Source: Methylocystis hirsuta
Lineage (GTDB): Bacteria; Pseudomonadota; Alphaproteobacteria; Rhizobiales; Beijerinckiaceae
Direction of reading: 5' to 3'
NCBI RefSeq assembly: GCF_003722355.1
Contig: NZ_QWDD01000003.1
Location: forward strand, 186,001-250,000
DNA length: 64,000 bases
Each line of letters begins with the position of its first letter. The first letter of the stretch is position 1. A model generated the notes under the pieces. It saw only the letters and a list, made by a program, of their open reading frames with translations. It was not told where the DNA came from and did not search any database. The position numbers and the translations under genes were made by a program. Below are positions 28,123-36,319 of this stretch, piece after piece.

Positions 28123-29645
28123 GCCGAAACTCGTGCACTTGGCTCGATAGCGGCTGCGTTGGCGACGAGCCCGAGATAGGCGCGCGGGTCTGTCGCGCCG
28201 ACTGTCGCCACTGGCAGATAGGGATAGAATGTCAGATCGAGCCGGGCTGGCCGGTTCTCCAATTTGGCGAGCAGGAGCATCTTCACCGCGTCAAAACTGA
28301 TTGCGCCAAGACGCAGCGCCTCCGCGATGGCCTGTTCGACGAGATGTTGATGGAAGTCCTCCATCAGCCGCAGCACCTGGATGAACTCGCGGCGCCCGCT
28401 GTTCCCCATGCGCGCCTCCATCAGCCGCCGCAGACGATAGACGCAATCGGCGAGGCGCCAGTCGTCGAGCGGCGCGGCCTGATCGAGCGCCTGGCTCTTG
28501 TGTTCGAGCAAGGCGAGATAATGCAGCGGATTATAAATGAACTCGGCCTTGTCGTAGCTGCGCGCATGCACGGCGACCGTCTCACCGCGACAGACAATCT
28601 CGACTCTGTCGACGTAACCCTTCGCCAACACCTCTTGATGGCCATAGCGGGTTGGAACCGAGTAATCGTTGTTGCGGTAGCGCACCAACGACATGGACGA
28701 GACGCGCGTCGCAATCTTGTGACAGGCGTCATAAGGGGTCGGCGGCAACGGCATGAACGCGGATATGTCCGACTGCATGCGTTCGCTGATCGTCATCGAC
28801 TGGCCGCGCAATATTGCCTGTCGTCGCTTCGTGCAGGCGTCGAGGAGCCTTACGTTGAGCGCGTCGAAACTCTCCGCGACAGGCAGAGGCGTCATGAAGT
28901 TGCGCCGGACATAGCCGACCAGCCCCTCGACCTTGCCCTTGTCATTGCCTTTGCCCGGTCTGCCGAAGCGATCCTCAAACAGATAATGGCTTTGGAGTTC
29001 GGCAAACATTTGCGAACGCAGGCGCCTGCCGCCCTTCACGATCTTTGCAACGGCGAGCCGAGTGTTGTCGTATAAAATCGACTGCGGCACGCCGCCGAAA
29101 AAATCGAACGCCGCCACATGACCATCGCAAAAGGCTTCCGCTGTCTCGGCGGGATAGGCCTTGACGAAGCAACTGTCCGAGTGCGGCAGGTCCACGCAAA
29201 AGTAATGAAAGCGGACCTTCTTGCCGGCGATGTAGCCGTCCGCCTCGCCAAAATCCGCCTGCGCCTGTCCGGGGCAATGGCTCAACGGAATAAACATCTC
29301 GCGCGACCGCAACAGCGCCCGCGCCACATACTCGCGAACGATCGTGTAGCCGCCGGAAAACCCCTCTTCGTCCCGTAACCGTTCAAAAATCCGCTGCGCC
29401 GTATGCCGCTGCTTTTTGTGAACGCTCCGGTCGCCCTCCAGAATATTGTCGATCCAGGCCATATACGGCCCCAGCTTCTTCGATGCCGGCCGCTCGCGCC
29501 GCCGATAGCCCGGCGGAATCGAATATTGGAGCATCTTCGTGATCGTGTTGCGATGAACGCCAAAGCGCTTAGCCGCCTCCCGCCGGCTCAGCCCGTCCGC
29601 CATCACTGCGCGTCGTATCGCGGCATAGAGTTCCACTGTGAACAT
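28119..29645 (-). CDS. istA: IstA transposase of IS21
   Basis: 508 residues. An N-terminal helix-turn-helix (LSRREAAKRFGVHRNTITKM) precedes the DDE integrase core. The first Asp is in AQADFGEADGYIAG and the second in SILYDNTRLAVAK. The catalytic Glu follows in KGKVEGLVGYVRRNF. The length and order fit IS21 transposases. It appears intact, so the element may be active. Confidence 0.92.
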   Translation of the reverse strand: MFTVELYAAIRRAVMADGLSRREAAKRFGVHRNTITKMLQYSIPPGYRRRERPASKKLGPYMAWIDNILEGDRSVHKKQRHTAQRIFERLRDEEGFSGGYTIVREYVARALLRSREMFIPLSHCPGQAQADFGEADGYIAGKKVRFHYFCVDLPHSDSCFVKAYPAETAEAFCDGHVAAFDFFGGVPQSILYDNTRLAVAKIVKGGRRLRSQMFAELQSHYLFEDRFGRPGKGNDKGKVEGLVGYVRRNFMTPLPVAESFDALNVRLLDACTKRRQAILRGQSMTISERMQSDISAFMPLPPTPYDACHKIATRVSSMSLVRYRNNDYSVPTRYGHQEVLAKGYVDRVEIVCRGETVAVHARSYDKAEFIYNPLHYLALLEHKSQALDQAAPLDDWRLADCVYRLRRLMEARMGNSGRREFIQVLRLMEDFHQHLVEQAIAEALRLGAISFDAVKMLLLAKLENRPARLDLTFYPYLPVATVGATDPRAYLGLVANAAAIEPSARVSA

Positions 29646-29786
29646 CCTTTCGGCCTCTCCATGCCTTTCAAAGACATCGATTCGGCCTATCAGGACCGGT
29701 ACACTTTTGTCCCGCCATCAAAGCGGCAGATCAAAGCCGGTTCAGTGGTACACTTTGCGCCCGCGCTTTATAATGGGCGACATGGG

Positions 29787-29849
29787 TCGAACCAAGGCGC
29801 GAACAAGAGCCCTTCCGAGGGCCAGAGCGACCTCCCGCGCCAACACTGA
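29787..29849 (+). pseudogene. DUF2933-type gene, 3' part
   Basis: Directly after the IS21 right junction the frame reads SNQGANKSPSEGQSDLPRQH and a stop. In frame with the 5' part (ending MHRDHG), it completes the small membrane protein interrupted by the IS. Confidence 0.6.
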
Positions 29850-29876
29850 TAATCTTGATGAGAGCGGAGGTTCCCT

Positions 29877-30542
29877 ATGCACAATGACATTCCGGCCTAT
29901 GGCCTGTGGTCGCTCGTCATTCTCAATTCGGCGATCTTCATCTTTTTCGCCTTTACCTTCTTCAAACCGCAGATGAAACGCGACTGGCGTTCCTTTGGCG
30001 CCTTCAGCGCGTTTCTCGTAGCGTTATTCGCTGAAATGTACGGCTTTCCGCTCACGATCTATGTGCTGTCTGGCTGGCTGCAAAGCCGTTGGCCTGACGT
30101 GAACTGGTTCACGCATGATGCCGGACATCTGCTCGAGATGATATTCGGCTGGAAAGCCAATCCGCATTGGGGCCCATTCCACGTGGCAAGCATAGCGCTC
30201 ATAGGCGGCGGCTTTATTTTGATTTCAGCGGGCTGGAGCGTCCTCTATGAGGCGCAGCGCCGACGCGAGCTTGCAACCACTGGAGTGTACGCGTATGTGC
30301 GTCATCCCCAATACGTCGGTTTCATACTCGTCATGCTCGGCTTCCTTCTGCAATGGCCGACATTGCTGACGCTGGCGATGTTTCCGGTCCTCGTCGTCAT
30401 GTACATGCGCCTCGCCCGGGCAGAAGAAAACGAGGCGCTCGCTGAATTCGGCGCGACATACCGACAGTACATGGCCGAGGTTCCTGCTTTCATTCCGCGA
30501 ATCGTAGCCGCAAGTCGGCGTCGTAATCACAGCCAAGGCTGA
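29877..30542 (+). CDS. Isoprenylcysteine carboxyl methyltransferase-like membrane protein
   Basis: 221 residues with about five membrane helices. The C-terminal catalytic signature of ICMT/PEMT-type methyltransferases is present (GVYAYVRHPQYVGFILVMLG, then EENEALAEFGATYRQYM, then VPAFIPR). Such proteins often accompany bacterial copper clusters with an unknown substrate. It was probably co-transcribed with the DUF2933 gene before the IS insertion. Confidence 0.8.
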   Translation: MHNDIPAYGLWSLVILNSAIFIFFAFTFFKPQMKRDWRSFGAFSAFLVALFAEMYGFPLTIYVLSGWLQSRWPDVNWFTHDAGHLLEMIFGWKANPHWGPFHVASIALIGGGFILISAGWSVLYEAQRRRELATTGVYAYVRHPQYVGFILVMLGFLLQWPTLLTLAMFPVLVVMYMRLARAEENEALAEFGATYRQYMAEVPAFIPRIVAASRRRNHSQG

Positions 30543-30803
30543 CAGAGCAATCTTTGAAACGCCGATCCTCGGGATGATGAGAGCCCCTCTGCTAATTTGT
30601 GCTGACAGCTCGTTCGGCCACATGGAGACCTGAAGAACTGAAGGGGGCGCGCCGCATAGTTGTTGTTGAACGATGCAATAACTTCAATGGCATTAGAAGC
30701 GTCGAACTGAGCGCTTGATCCAAAATCTTGATTGATGGGTCTGCGCCCTTGTATTCGACCCCAAGCGTCATAGTTCTCCATCAGAAAAATAGGGAGGAAC
30801 CCT

Positions 30804-31031
30804 ATGCGCAAAATGCTAACTTCTGGCGCAGTTCTAGCAGCCGCAATGTTGTGGGCGTCATTGGCGCAAGCCGGCACATTTCACCACGGCCGGTATCTGC
30901 CGGACTACGGAGGGCACTACCGCTATCAGCACAGGGATTGGAGCGGCTACTATGGCTACGGTGGAGGCATGCCCTTCCGCGGTCCTTGTTGGGTATGGGA
31001 TCAAGGCCACTGGGTTTGGGTTTGCCGGTGA
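30804..31031 (+). CDS. Small secreted His/Tyr-rich protein with CW...WVWVCR tail
   Basis: 75 residues with an AGGGAGGAA site. The signal peptide ends near SLAQA. The mature part is His/Tyr/Gly-rich (GHYRYQHRDWSGYYGYGGG) and ends CWVWDQGHWVWVCR. It is a relative of the protein at 21569-21781, with the same cysteine spacing and the HRDWS motif. Function unknown. Confidence 0.65.
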   Translation: MRKMLTSGAVLAAAMLWASLAQAGTFHHGRYLPDYGGHYRYQHRDWSGYYGYGGGMPFRGPCWVWDQGHWVWVCR

Positions 31032-31053
31032 CGCCCAGGCTGTTCGCATCAAA

Positions 31054-31079
31054 GACGCCCGCCATGTTTGGCGGGCGTC
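31054..31079. terminator. Strong hairpin after the small secreted protein
   Basis: A perfect ten-base-pair stem (GACGCCCGCC / GGCGGGCGTC) with a six-base loop starts 22 bases after the stop. The tail contains only short T-runs, so it may be a weak or bidirectional terminator. Confidence 0.55.
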
Positions 31080-31164
31080 GGATTCTTGCGACGCAGATCT
31101 CACCCGCCCTCAAACCAATTTGAAAGCAATTGCAAGCTGAAAGCGCTGCTGCGCACGAACCGTT

Positions 31165-31260
31165 GACGGTCTCTGGGACAGGATCGGTGCCGTGTTCCAA
31201 GAGTTCACGCCGCAAGAATGCAAAAATTCTTCGCCTGCCGCTGGATACGAGCCGGGTTAA
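31165..31260 (+). pseudogene. C-terminal remnant of an IS630-type transposase
   Basis: The frame encodes DGLWDRIGAVFQEFTPQECK and ends AGYEPG before TAA. The FTPQEC...AGY ending is characteristic of IS630-like transposases. Nothing else of the element is recognisable. Confidence 0.5.
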
Positions 31261-31887
31261 GACGAATTCGCTCTACGAGCTTGACCAATTGAGGTAGCGC
31301 AACGTCATGATCGTTTACCCACGCCAGCGACGTCACCGAATGCAGTTTGTAAGCTCGCCATAACTTCTTTCGCAAGCTCGCGCTCGGCGTCTTCTACCAC
31401 GTTTGACGTGGCCCGCCGTCGCTTTAATCATCCCCCGCAGCCGGCTTTGATCGCACTACTTCTTATCCTGGACACTATCGAGTTGCCGACGATGACGTTC
31501 ATGAAAAACGCTTGCAGATGTTGAGCGAAACACTACCGCCACCGTTTGTCTGAAGGTGGAACCCTTGCCTATGCTGGGCGCCGATGAACTTCTCGCTCGA
31601 GCGGGCAGCCAAGTGGTCACATCCAGCACGCCGCAGCGGACAAATGACAGCGACCTTGCGAACATTTTTGGCGGACGCAGTTCGAACTGCTAACTTACGA
31701 ATTAAGATCGCCGTGTGGCTCTCAGGCGCCGGTCTCGTGAGAACAAGCCATCGATAGCGTCGCGCTCAATGGGATAAATTGGCTGCTTGTCACATGCAAT
31801 TTTGCAGAGATGTCACGGGCCTGAACCCTGCAACAGAACCGAACAGAACCAGAGTCCGATCGCGAGGCAAATACCGGGCAGCGTGAG
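31261..31887. other. Intergenic region without a recognised gene
   Basis: Short frames only. A plus-strand run at about 31570-31690 (PMLGADELLARAGSQVVTSS) looks coding-like but has no convincing start and I cannot assign it. The region separates the copper cluster from the ATPase-adaptor gene. Confidence 0.35.
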
Positions 31888-34800
31888 ATGGAATCGGTTG
31901 ACAAGCCCTGGCATTGCTTGACCGGCGATGAAGCGCTGCAGCGCCTCGGCGCGCCCGCGAACGGCCTGAGCTCAGCGGAGGCCAAGAACAGACGCGCCGT
32001 AATCGGGCCGAATGCGATCGCGGAGACAAAGCCGGTTAGCCCCTGGGCGATCTTTTTCGCCCAGTTCAAGAGCATTCTCATCTGGCTCTTGATCGGCGCC
32101 AGCGTCGTCTCGGGCGCGCTCGGCGAGGCGACAGATTCGTTTGTCATTCTCGCGATCGTGTTCCTGAACGCAGTTGTGGGCTTTTATCAGGAATACAGCG
32201 CAGAAAAATCGATTGCGGCCTTGAAGCAAATGACCGCGCCGCGGGCGAAGGTTTGGCGTGACGGCGCGGTGACAACCAGTGCCTCGGCCGACGTGGTTCC
32301 TGGCGACCTGCTGGAACTCGAGTCCGGCGATCTCGTCGCGGCCGATGCGCGCTTGCTGTCCGCGGCGTCGCTCACCTGCGTCGAGGCCGCCCTGACGGGC
32401 GAGTCCGAGCCCGTCGGGAAGAGCATCGAGGCCCTGGACAACCCGGAGTTCGCCATCGGCGACCGGACCAACATGGTGTTCATGGGAACGAGCGTCGCGA
32501 CCGGCTCCGGCCGCGCCGTCGTCGTCGCCACCGGGATGCGAACCGAAATGGGCCACATCGCTTCGCTGATCAGCGAGGCGGGCGCTGAAGCGGAGACGCC
32601 CCTTCAGCAGAAACTCGAGCGGTTCGGCCACGTGCTCCTGTGGGCCACGCTTGGAACCGTGACATTACTCTTCGGCCTCGGCTTCTTGCGCAAAGAGCCG
32701 ATCCTCGACCTGTTCATGACGTCGGTCAGCCTCGCCGTCGCGGCGATACCCGAAGGCCTGCCGGCCGTGGCGACGGCGGCTCTGTCGCTCGGCGTGCTGC
32801 GCATGTCGCGACGCCGCGCCCTCGTGCGCCGGCTAGCGTCCGTAGAGACGCTGGGCTCGACCAATGTCATCTGCACCGACAAGACCGGAACTTTGACAGT
32901 TGGTCAGATGACCGTCCGCGCCATGGTCGTCGCCGACCGGACCTACGAGGTCTCCGGCGAGGGCTACAGTCCCGAAGGCGATGTGCGATTGAGCGGCGCG
33001 GCCGTCGACCCCAGTCGCGACAGCGCGCTGCGCCAAATGGCGCAAATCCTTGTCGGTTGCAACAACGCTCAATTCGAGCGATCGAAAGACAATGCGTGGA
33101 GCGTTATTGGCGACCCGACCGAAGGCGCGCTGCTCTCCGCGGGTCAAAAAGCAGGCGCCGACCGGAGCGCGTTGGACCGGGACGATCCGAGGGTTCACGA
33201 AATCCCCTTTGATTCCGACCGCAAGCTGCATTCGATTGTTCGGCGCTTGCCCGATGGGCGTCTGCGCGTTCTCACAAACGGCGCCCCAGAGATGCTGTCG
33301 GCCAAATGCTCACACATTTGGCGCGAGGACGGCGTTCATCCGCTGACCGACGCGGATCGCGAAGAACTCGCCCGGCAAAACGCCAATCTGGCCGGCAAGG
33401 CGCTGCGCGTGCTCGGCGCGGCTTATCGCGATTTCGATGGATTGTCGCTCGATCAACTTACCCCGGAAACCGTCGAGCGTGATCTGGTTTTCGTGGGACT
33501 CGCCGGCTTATACGACCCCCCGAGGGCCGAGGCGAAAGAGGCCGTCGCAAAATGCCAAGCCGCCGGCATCCGGGTTGTGATGATAACCGGCGATCATCCG
33601 CGCACCGCCATCGCCATCGGCAGGGAGTTGGGGCTCGCTGAAGAAGGTCAGGTAGCGACGGGCGTCGAACTCGACCGGCTGACCGATGACGCTCTGCAGC
33701 AACGCGTCCCCAGAATCGCCGTCTATGCGCGCGTCAGCGCCGCGCACAAATTGCGCATCGTCAGGGCGTGGCAGGCGAACGGCGCCGTCGTCGCCATGAC
33801 CGGCGATGGCGTGAATGACGCGCCGGCAATCAAGGGCGCCGATATCGGGGTAGCGATGGGCCGAATCGGCACGGAAGTGACGAAGCAGGCGTCCGACATG
33901 ATCGTCACCGACGACAATTTCGCGACCATCGTCGACGCGGTGGAGGTAGGCCGCGGCATCTATGAGAACATTCGCAAGACCCTGCTATACCTTCTCGGCT
34001 GCAACGCCAGCGAACTGCTGCTTATCACGATTTGCATCGTCAGCGGTCTCCCGACGCCTCTCCTGCCCATTCATCTGCTCTGGATCAATCTCGTCACCGA
34101 CGGGCCGCCGGCGCTATGTCTCGCGGCGGACCGCGTCGATCCAGGACTAATGAGCCAGCGTCCGCGCGCGCGGGGAGAGCAGCTCGCGGATGCGCGATTT
34201 TTCTGGGCGATGTTGTTGACCGGATCGCTCATCGCTGGCGTGACTTTCCTCGCCTTTTTATGGGGGCTGCAATCGGGGGGCCTCGAGGTCGCGCGCACTT
34301 ACGCATTCTGCGGGATGGTCTTCGCGCAACTGCTGATTTCGCTGGGCGCGCGCAGCCAGACGACGCCGATCTGGCGCCTGGACCTTATGTCGAACCTCAA
34401 TTTGCTCCTCGTCGTGAGCGTGTCCATCACGATCCAGATGTGGACTCACATCAGCGCCACGCTCTCGCGTTTCTTGTCGACGTCACAACTTCCTTACCAG
34501 GATGGCTTCGTCTTGCTGGCCGCCGGCGCCGTGCCATTGCTGGCGCTCGAATTCGTCAAGCTCGCGCCTGCCGCAGCAAAAGAAGAGCGCGGGGCGATCC
34601 CCTCGACAAGATGGATTGGGTCGATAACGGCGGTCGTCATTGTGGCGACCTTCGCTGCAAGTTGGCTCTATTGGCCGCAGCCGCGGGAAACCGCCGCGCA
34701 ATTTTTGACCCACGCGATCGAACGAGGCGACGTGATCCGCGCCGTCACGGCGACCGGCGTCGTCCGTCCGCGGCTGACGACCGAGGTTTTCGCGCCCCTG

Positions 34801-35691
34801 ACGGGCGTCGTGCGATTTCCCGATTGCGAGGTCGGCGCTACGGTTACGAAAGGCCAGCTTTGCGCAACGATTGATCAGCAGCATTATCGTCTACTCGTCG
34901 AACGCCGAAGAGCCAATTTATCCGCCGCCCAAACGCAATTGGACAAGGACAAGAAGGAACTCGCGCGTGCGAAATCGACCTTGGAGCGCGCTCGTGCCTC
35001 GGCGAAGCGGAGCTTGATCGACAAAGCGACAAGCGCACATGAGCGGGCGCTCGCAAGAACGAAGCGTAGCGAGAACCTGACCGCACAGCGTGAAGCTGCG
35101 TTGCGCGTGGCCGAAACGGCTTTCCGACGAACGGAAGTCCGGGCGCCCATGGACGGGGCCGTGACTTTCCGGCGGCTCGAGACTGGCCAGACGGTCGAAG
35201 CGGGAAGGTCGATGCTCTTCATCATCACGGATCACGCCGACGCGCAGATCGAGGTTGTGGCGGCGCCGGGCGAGGTTGGCAAGGTCAAGATCGACGATCG
35301 GGCTTCAATCAAGATGGACGCGGCGCCGGGGCGGGCGTTAGACGGGCGGGCGACAGAGATACGCAAGCTGCAGAATGTTATCGTCCTGTCCGTCCCGGAC
35401 GCCGAAAGCGTGCTTGAATCGGGCATGACAGCGACTGCGCGGATTGTAATCGATGAGCGCGTTAACGTGCTCCGCGCGCCGAACGAGGCGCTGCGCTATT
35501 CGCGGAGGCGCGATGCGGCGCAAGTCCCCGCCAGAGGCGAAAAATCTGACATCATGTCAATTTGGGTGCTGCGCAAAGAGAAGCCGACGCCTGTCCCTGT
35601 CCGACTTGGTCTGGACGACGGCGCGTATACGGAAATCGTCGAAGGCGATTTCGAACCCGGCGACGAGTTGATCGTCGGCGAGAAGGTTTGA
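31888..35691 (+). CDS. P-type (P2-like) ATPase fused to an HlyD/MacA-type adaptor domain
   Basis: 1267 residues in one uninterrupted frame. Residues 1 to about 895 form a complete P2-like ATPase: actuator TGES (170-173), membrane motif PEGLP (288-292), phosphorylated Asp331 in CTDKTGTLT, hinge [10 protein letters not shown] (from 638), and a C-terminal six-helix block. An additional helix at about 906-927 (ITAVVIVATFAASWLYWP) leads into a membrane-fusion domain. This has a lipoyl-like half (VFAPLTGVVRFPDCEVGATV), a long alpha-hairpin (about 1001-1085), the second half (VRAPMDGAVTFRRLETGQTV) and a beta-barrel (MTATARIVIDERVNVLRAP). Ten ATPase helices plus one put the adaptor in the periplasm. 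The ion is not known; PEGLP suggests Ca2+, Mn2+ or another divalent ion, but the setting is copper. Confidence 0.9.
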   Translation: MESVDKPWHCLTGDEALQRLGAPANGLSSAEAKNRRAVIGPNAIAETKPVSPWAIFFAQFKSILIWLLIGASVVSGALGEATDSFVILAIVFLNAVVGFYQEYSAEKSIAALKQMTAPRAKVWRDGAVTTSASADVVPGDLLELESGDLVAADARLLSAASLTCVEAALTGESEPVGKSIEALDNPEFAIGDRTNMVFMGTSVATGSGRAVVVATGMRTEMGHIASLISEAGAEAETPLQQKLERFGHVLLWATLGTVTLLFGLGFLRKEPILDLFMTSVSLAVAAIPEGLPAVATAALSLGVLRMSRRRALVRRLASVETLGSTNVICTDKTGTLTVGQMTVRAMVVADRTYEVSGEGYSPEGDVRLSGAAVDPSRDSALRQMAQILVGCNNAQFERSKDNAWSVIGDPTEGALLSAGQKAGADRSALDRDDPRVHEIPFDSDRKLHSIVRRLPDGRLRVLTNGAPEMLSAKCSHIWREDGVHPLTDADREELARQNANLAGKALRVLGAAYRDFDGLSLDQLTPETVERDLVFVGLAGLYDPPRAEAKEAVAKCQAAGIRVVMITGDHPRTAIAIGRELGLAEEGQVATGVELDRLTDDALQQRVPRIAVYARVSAAHKLRIVRAWQANGAVVAMTGDGVNDAPAIKGADIGVAMGRIGTEVTKQASDMIVTDDNFATIVDAVEVGRGIYENIRKTLLYLLGCNASELLLITICIVSGLPTPLLPIHLLWINLVTDGPPALCLAADRVDPGLMSQRPRARGEQLADARFFWAMLLTGSLIAGVTFLAFLWGLQSGGLEVARTYAFCGMVFAQLLISLGARSQTTPIWRLDLMSNLNLLLVVSVSITIQMWTHISATLSRFLSTSQLPYQDGFVLLAAGAVPLLALEFVKLAPAAAKEERGAIPSTRWIGSITAVVIVATFAASWLYWPQPRETAAQFLTHAIERGDVIRAVTATGVVRPRLTTEVFAPLTGVVRFPDCEVGATVTKGQLCATIDQQHYRLLVERRRANLSAAQTQLDKDKKELARAKSTLERARASAKRSLIDKATSAHERALARTKRSENLTAQREAALRVAETAFRRTEVRAPMDGAVTFRRLETGQTVEAGRSMLFIITDHADAQIEVVAAPGEVGKVKIDDRASIKMDAAPGRALDGRATEIRKLQNVIVLSVPDAESVLESGMTATARIVIDERVNVLRAPNEALRYSRRRDAAQVPARGEKSDIMSIWVLRKEKPTPVPVRLGLDDGAYTEIVEGDFEPGDELIVGEKV

Positions 35692-35819
35692 TACCGGCGA
35701 GGATTTGTCGCCGAATTTTGATCGGACACAGGCCGGGAAGCGCGGGCGCATGGAAAATCGGCGCTGATGCACGAATAGAATTCTGACGCTATGGGACACC
35801 GCTCGTCGTGTACGGTCTA

Positions 35820-36161
35820 TTACTTCTGCTCTTTGTAGAGATAACGATGGCTCGTCGGATGCTGAAATTCCGGCAGGTCGAGGAAAGCGCGAATTACATT
35901 TACGTGCAACAACGATTCATGATCCTTGCCTTCTTCGCAAAGGCTCCTAGCCTGATGCAGATGATAACGCATGGATGTGACGGCCGCCTGAATATGCTCA
36001 TGGCCGCGAACGCCTTTGGAGATTGAGCTCGGCTTGCTTCCTGGCTCGAGGCGGAGAGCGGCCCAGTCACTCTTGGTCTTCTCAATTTCCGACTTGCAGT
36101 CCGCATGAGCAGTCCCAACGCCAACCGCGAGCATGCATGCAAGTGACATGAAATTTCTCAT
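35820..36161 (-). CDS. Exported hypothetical protein
   Basis: 113 residues from ATG 36161; an in-frame start at 36185 is possible. A signal peptide (MSLACMLAVGVGTAHA) precedes a soluble helical region with HEHIQAAVTSMRYHLHQARS. The mature part has two cysteines. It lies between the ATPase-adaptor gene and the second cus operon, on the strand of the latter. Not recognised. Confidence 0.55.
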   Translation of the reverse strand: MRNFMSLACMLAVGVGTAHADCKSEIEKTKSDWAALRLEPGSKPSSISKGVRGHEHIQAAVTSMRYHLHQARSLCEEGKDHESLLHVNVIRAFLDLPEFQHPTSHRYLYKEQK

Positions 36162-36319
36162 CCTCGTCGTCCCCTTGGCGAGCACGCTAAAACGAAACTC
36201 TAGTGTCGCTCTAGCGCATAAGCTAACACACTAAAGCTTGTCAGCAAGCCGCTTGAGCAGATATTCATCTGCTGCAGTTTTAAACTGAATTATGAATGAG
36301 TATTTTCTTTCGGCGAGGC

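Larger units (their letters stand above)
27125..29782 (-). mobile_element. IS21-family insertion sequence
   Basis: A 2.66 kb element with istA and istB on the minus strand. The sequence CATGGGT occurs at both junctions (27119-27125 and 29781-29787), consistent with a 4-7 base target duplication. The ends start TGTC on both strands. Internal copies of an AAAAGTGTACC-like motif occur near both ends (about 27162, 29703 and 29744), as expected for IS21 ends. It interrupts the DUF2933 gene. Confidence 0.85.
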
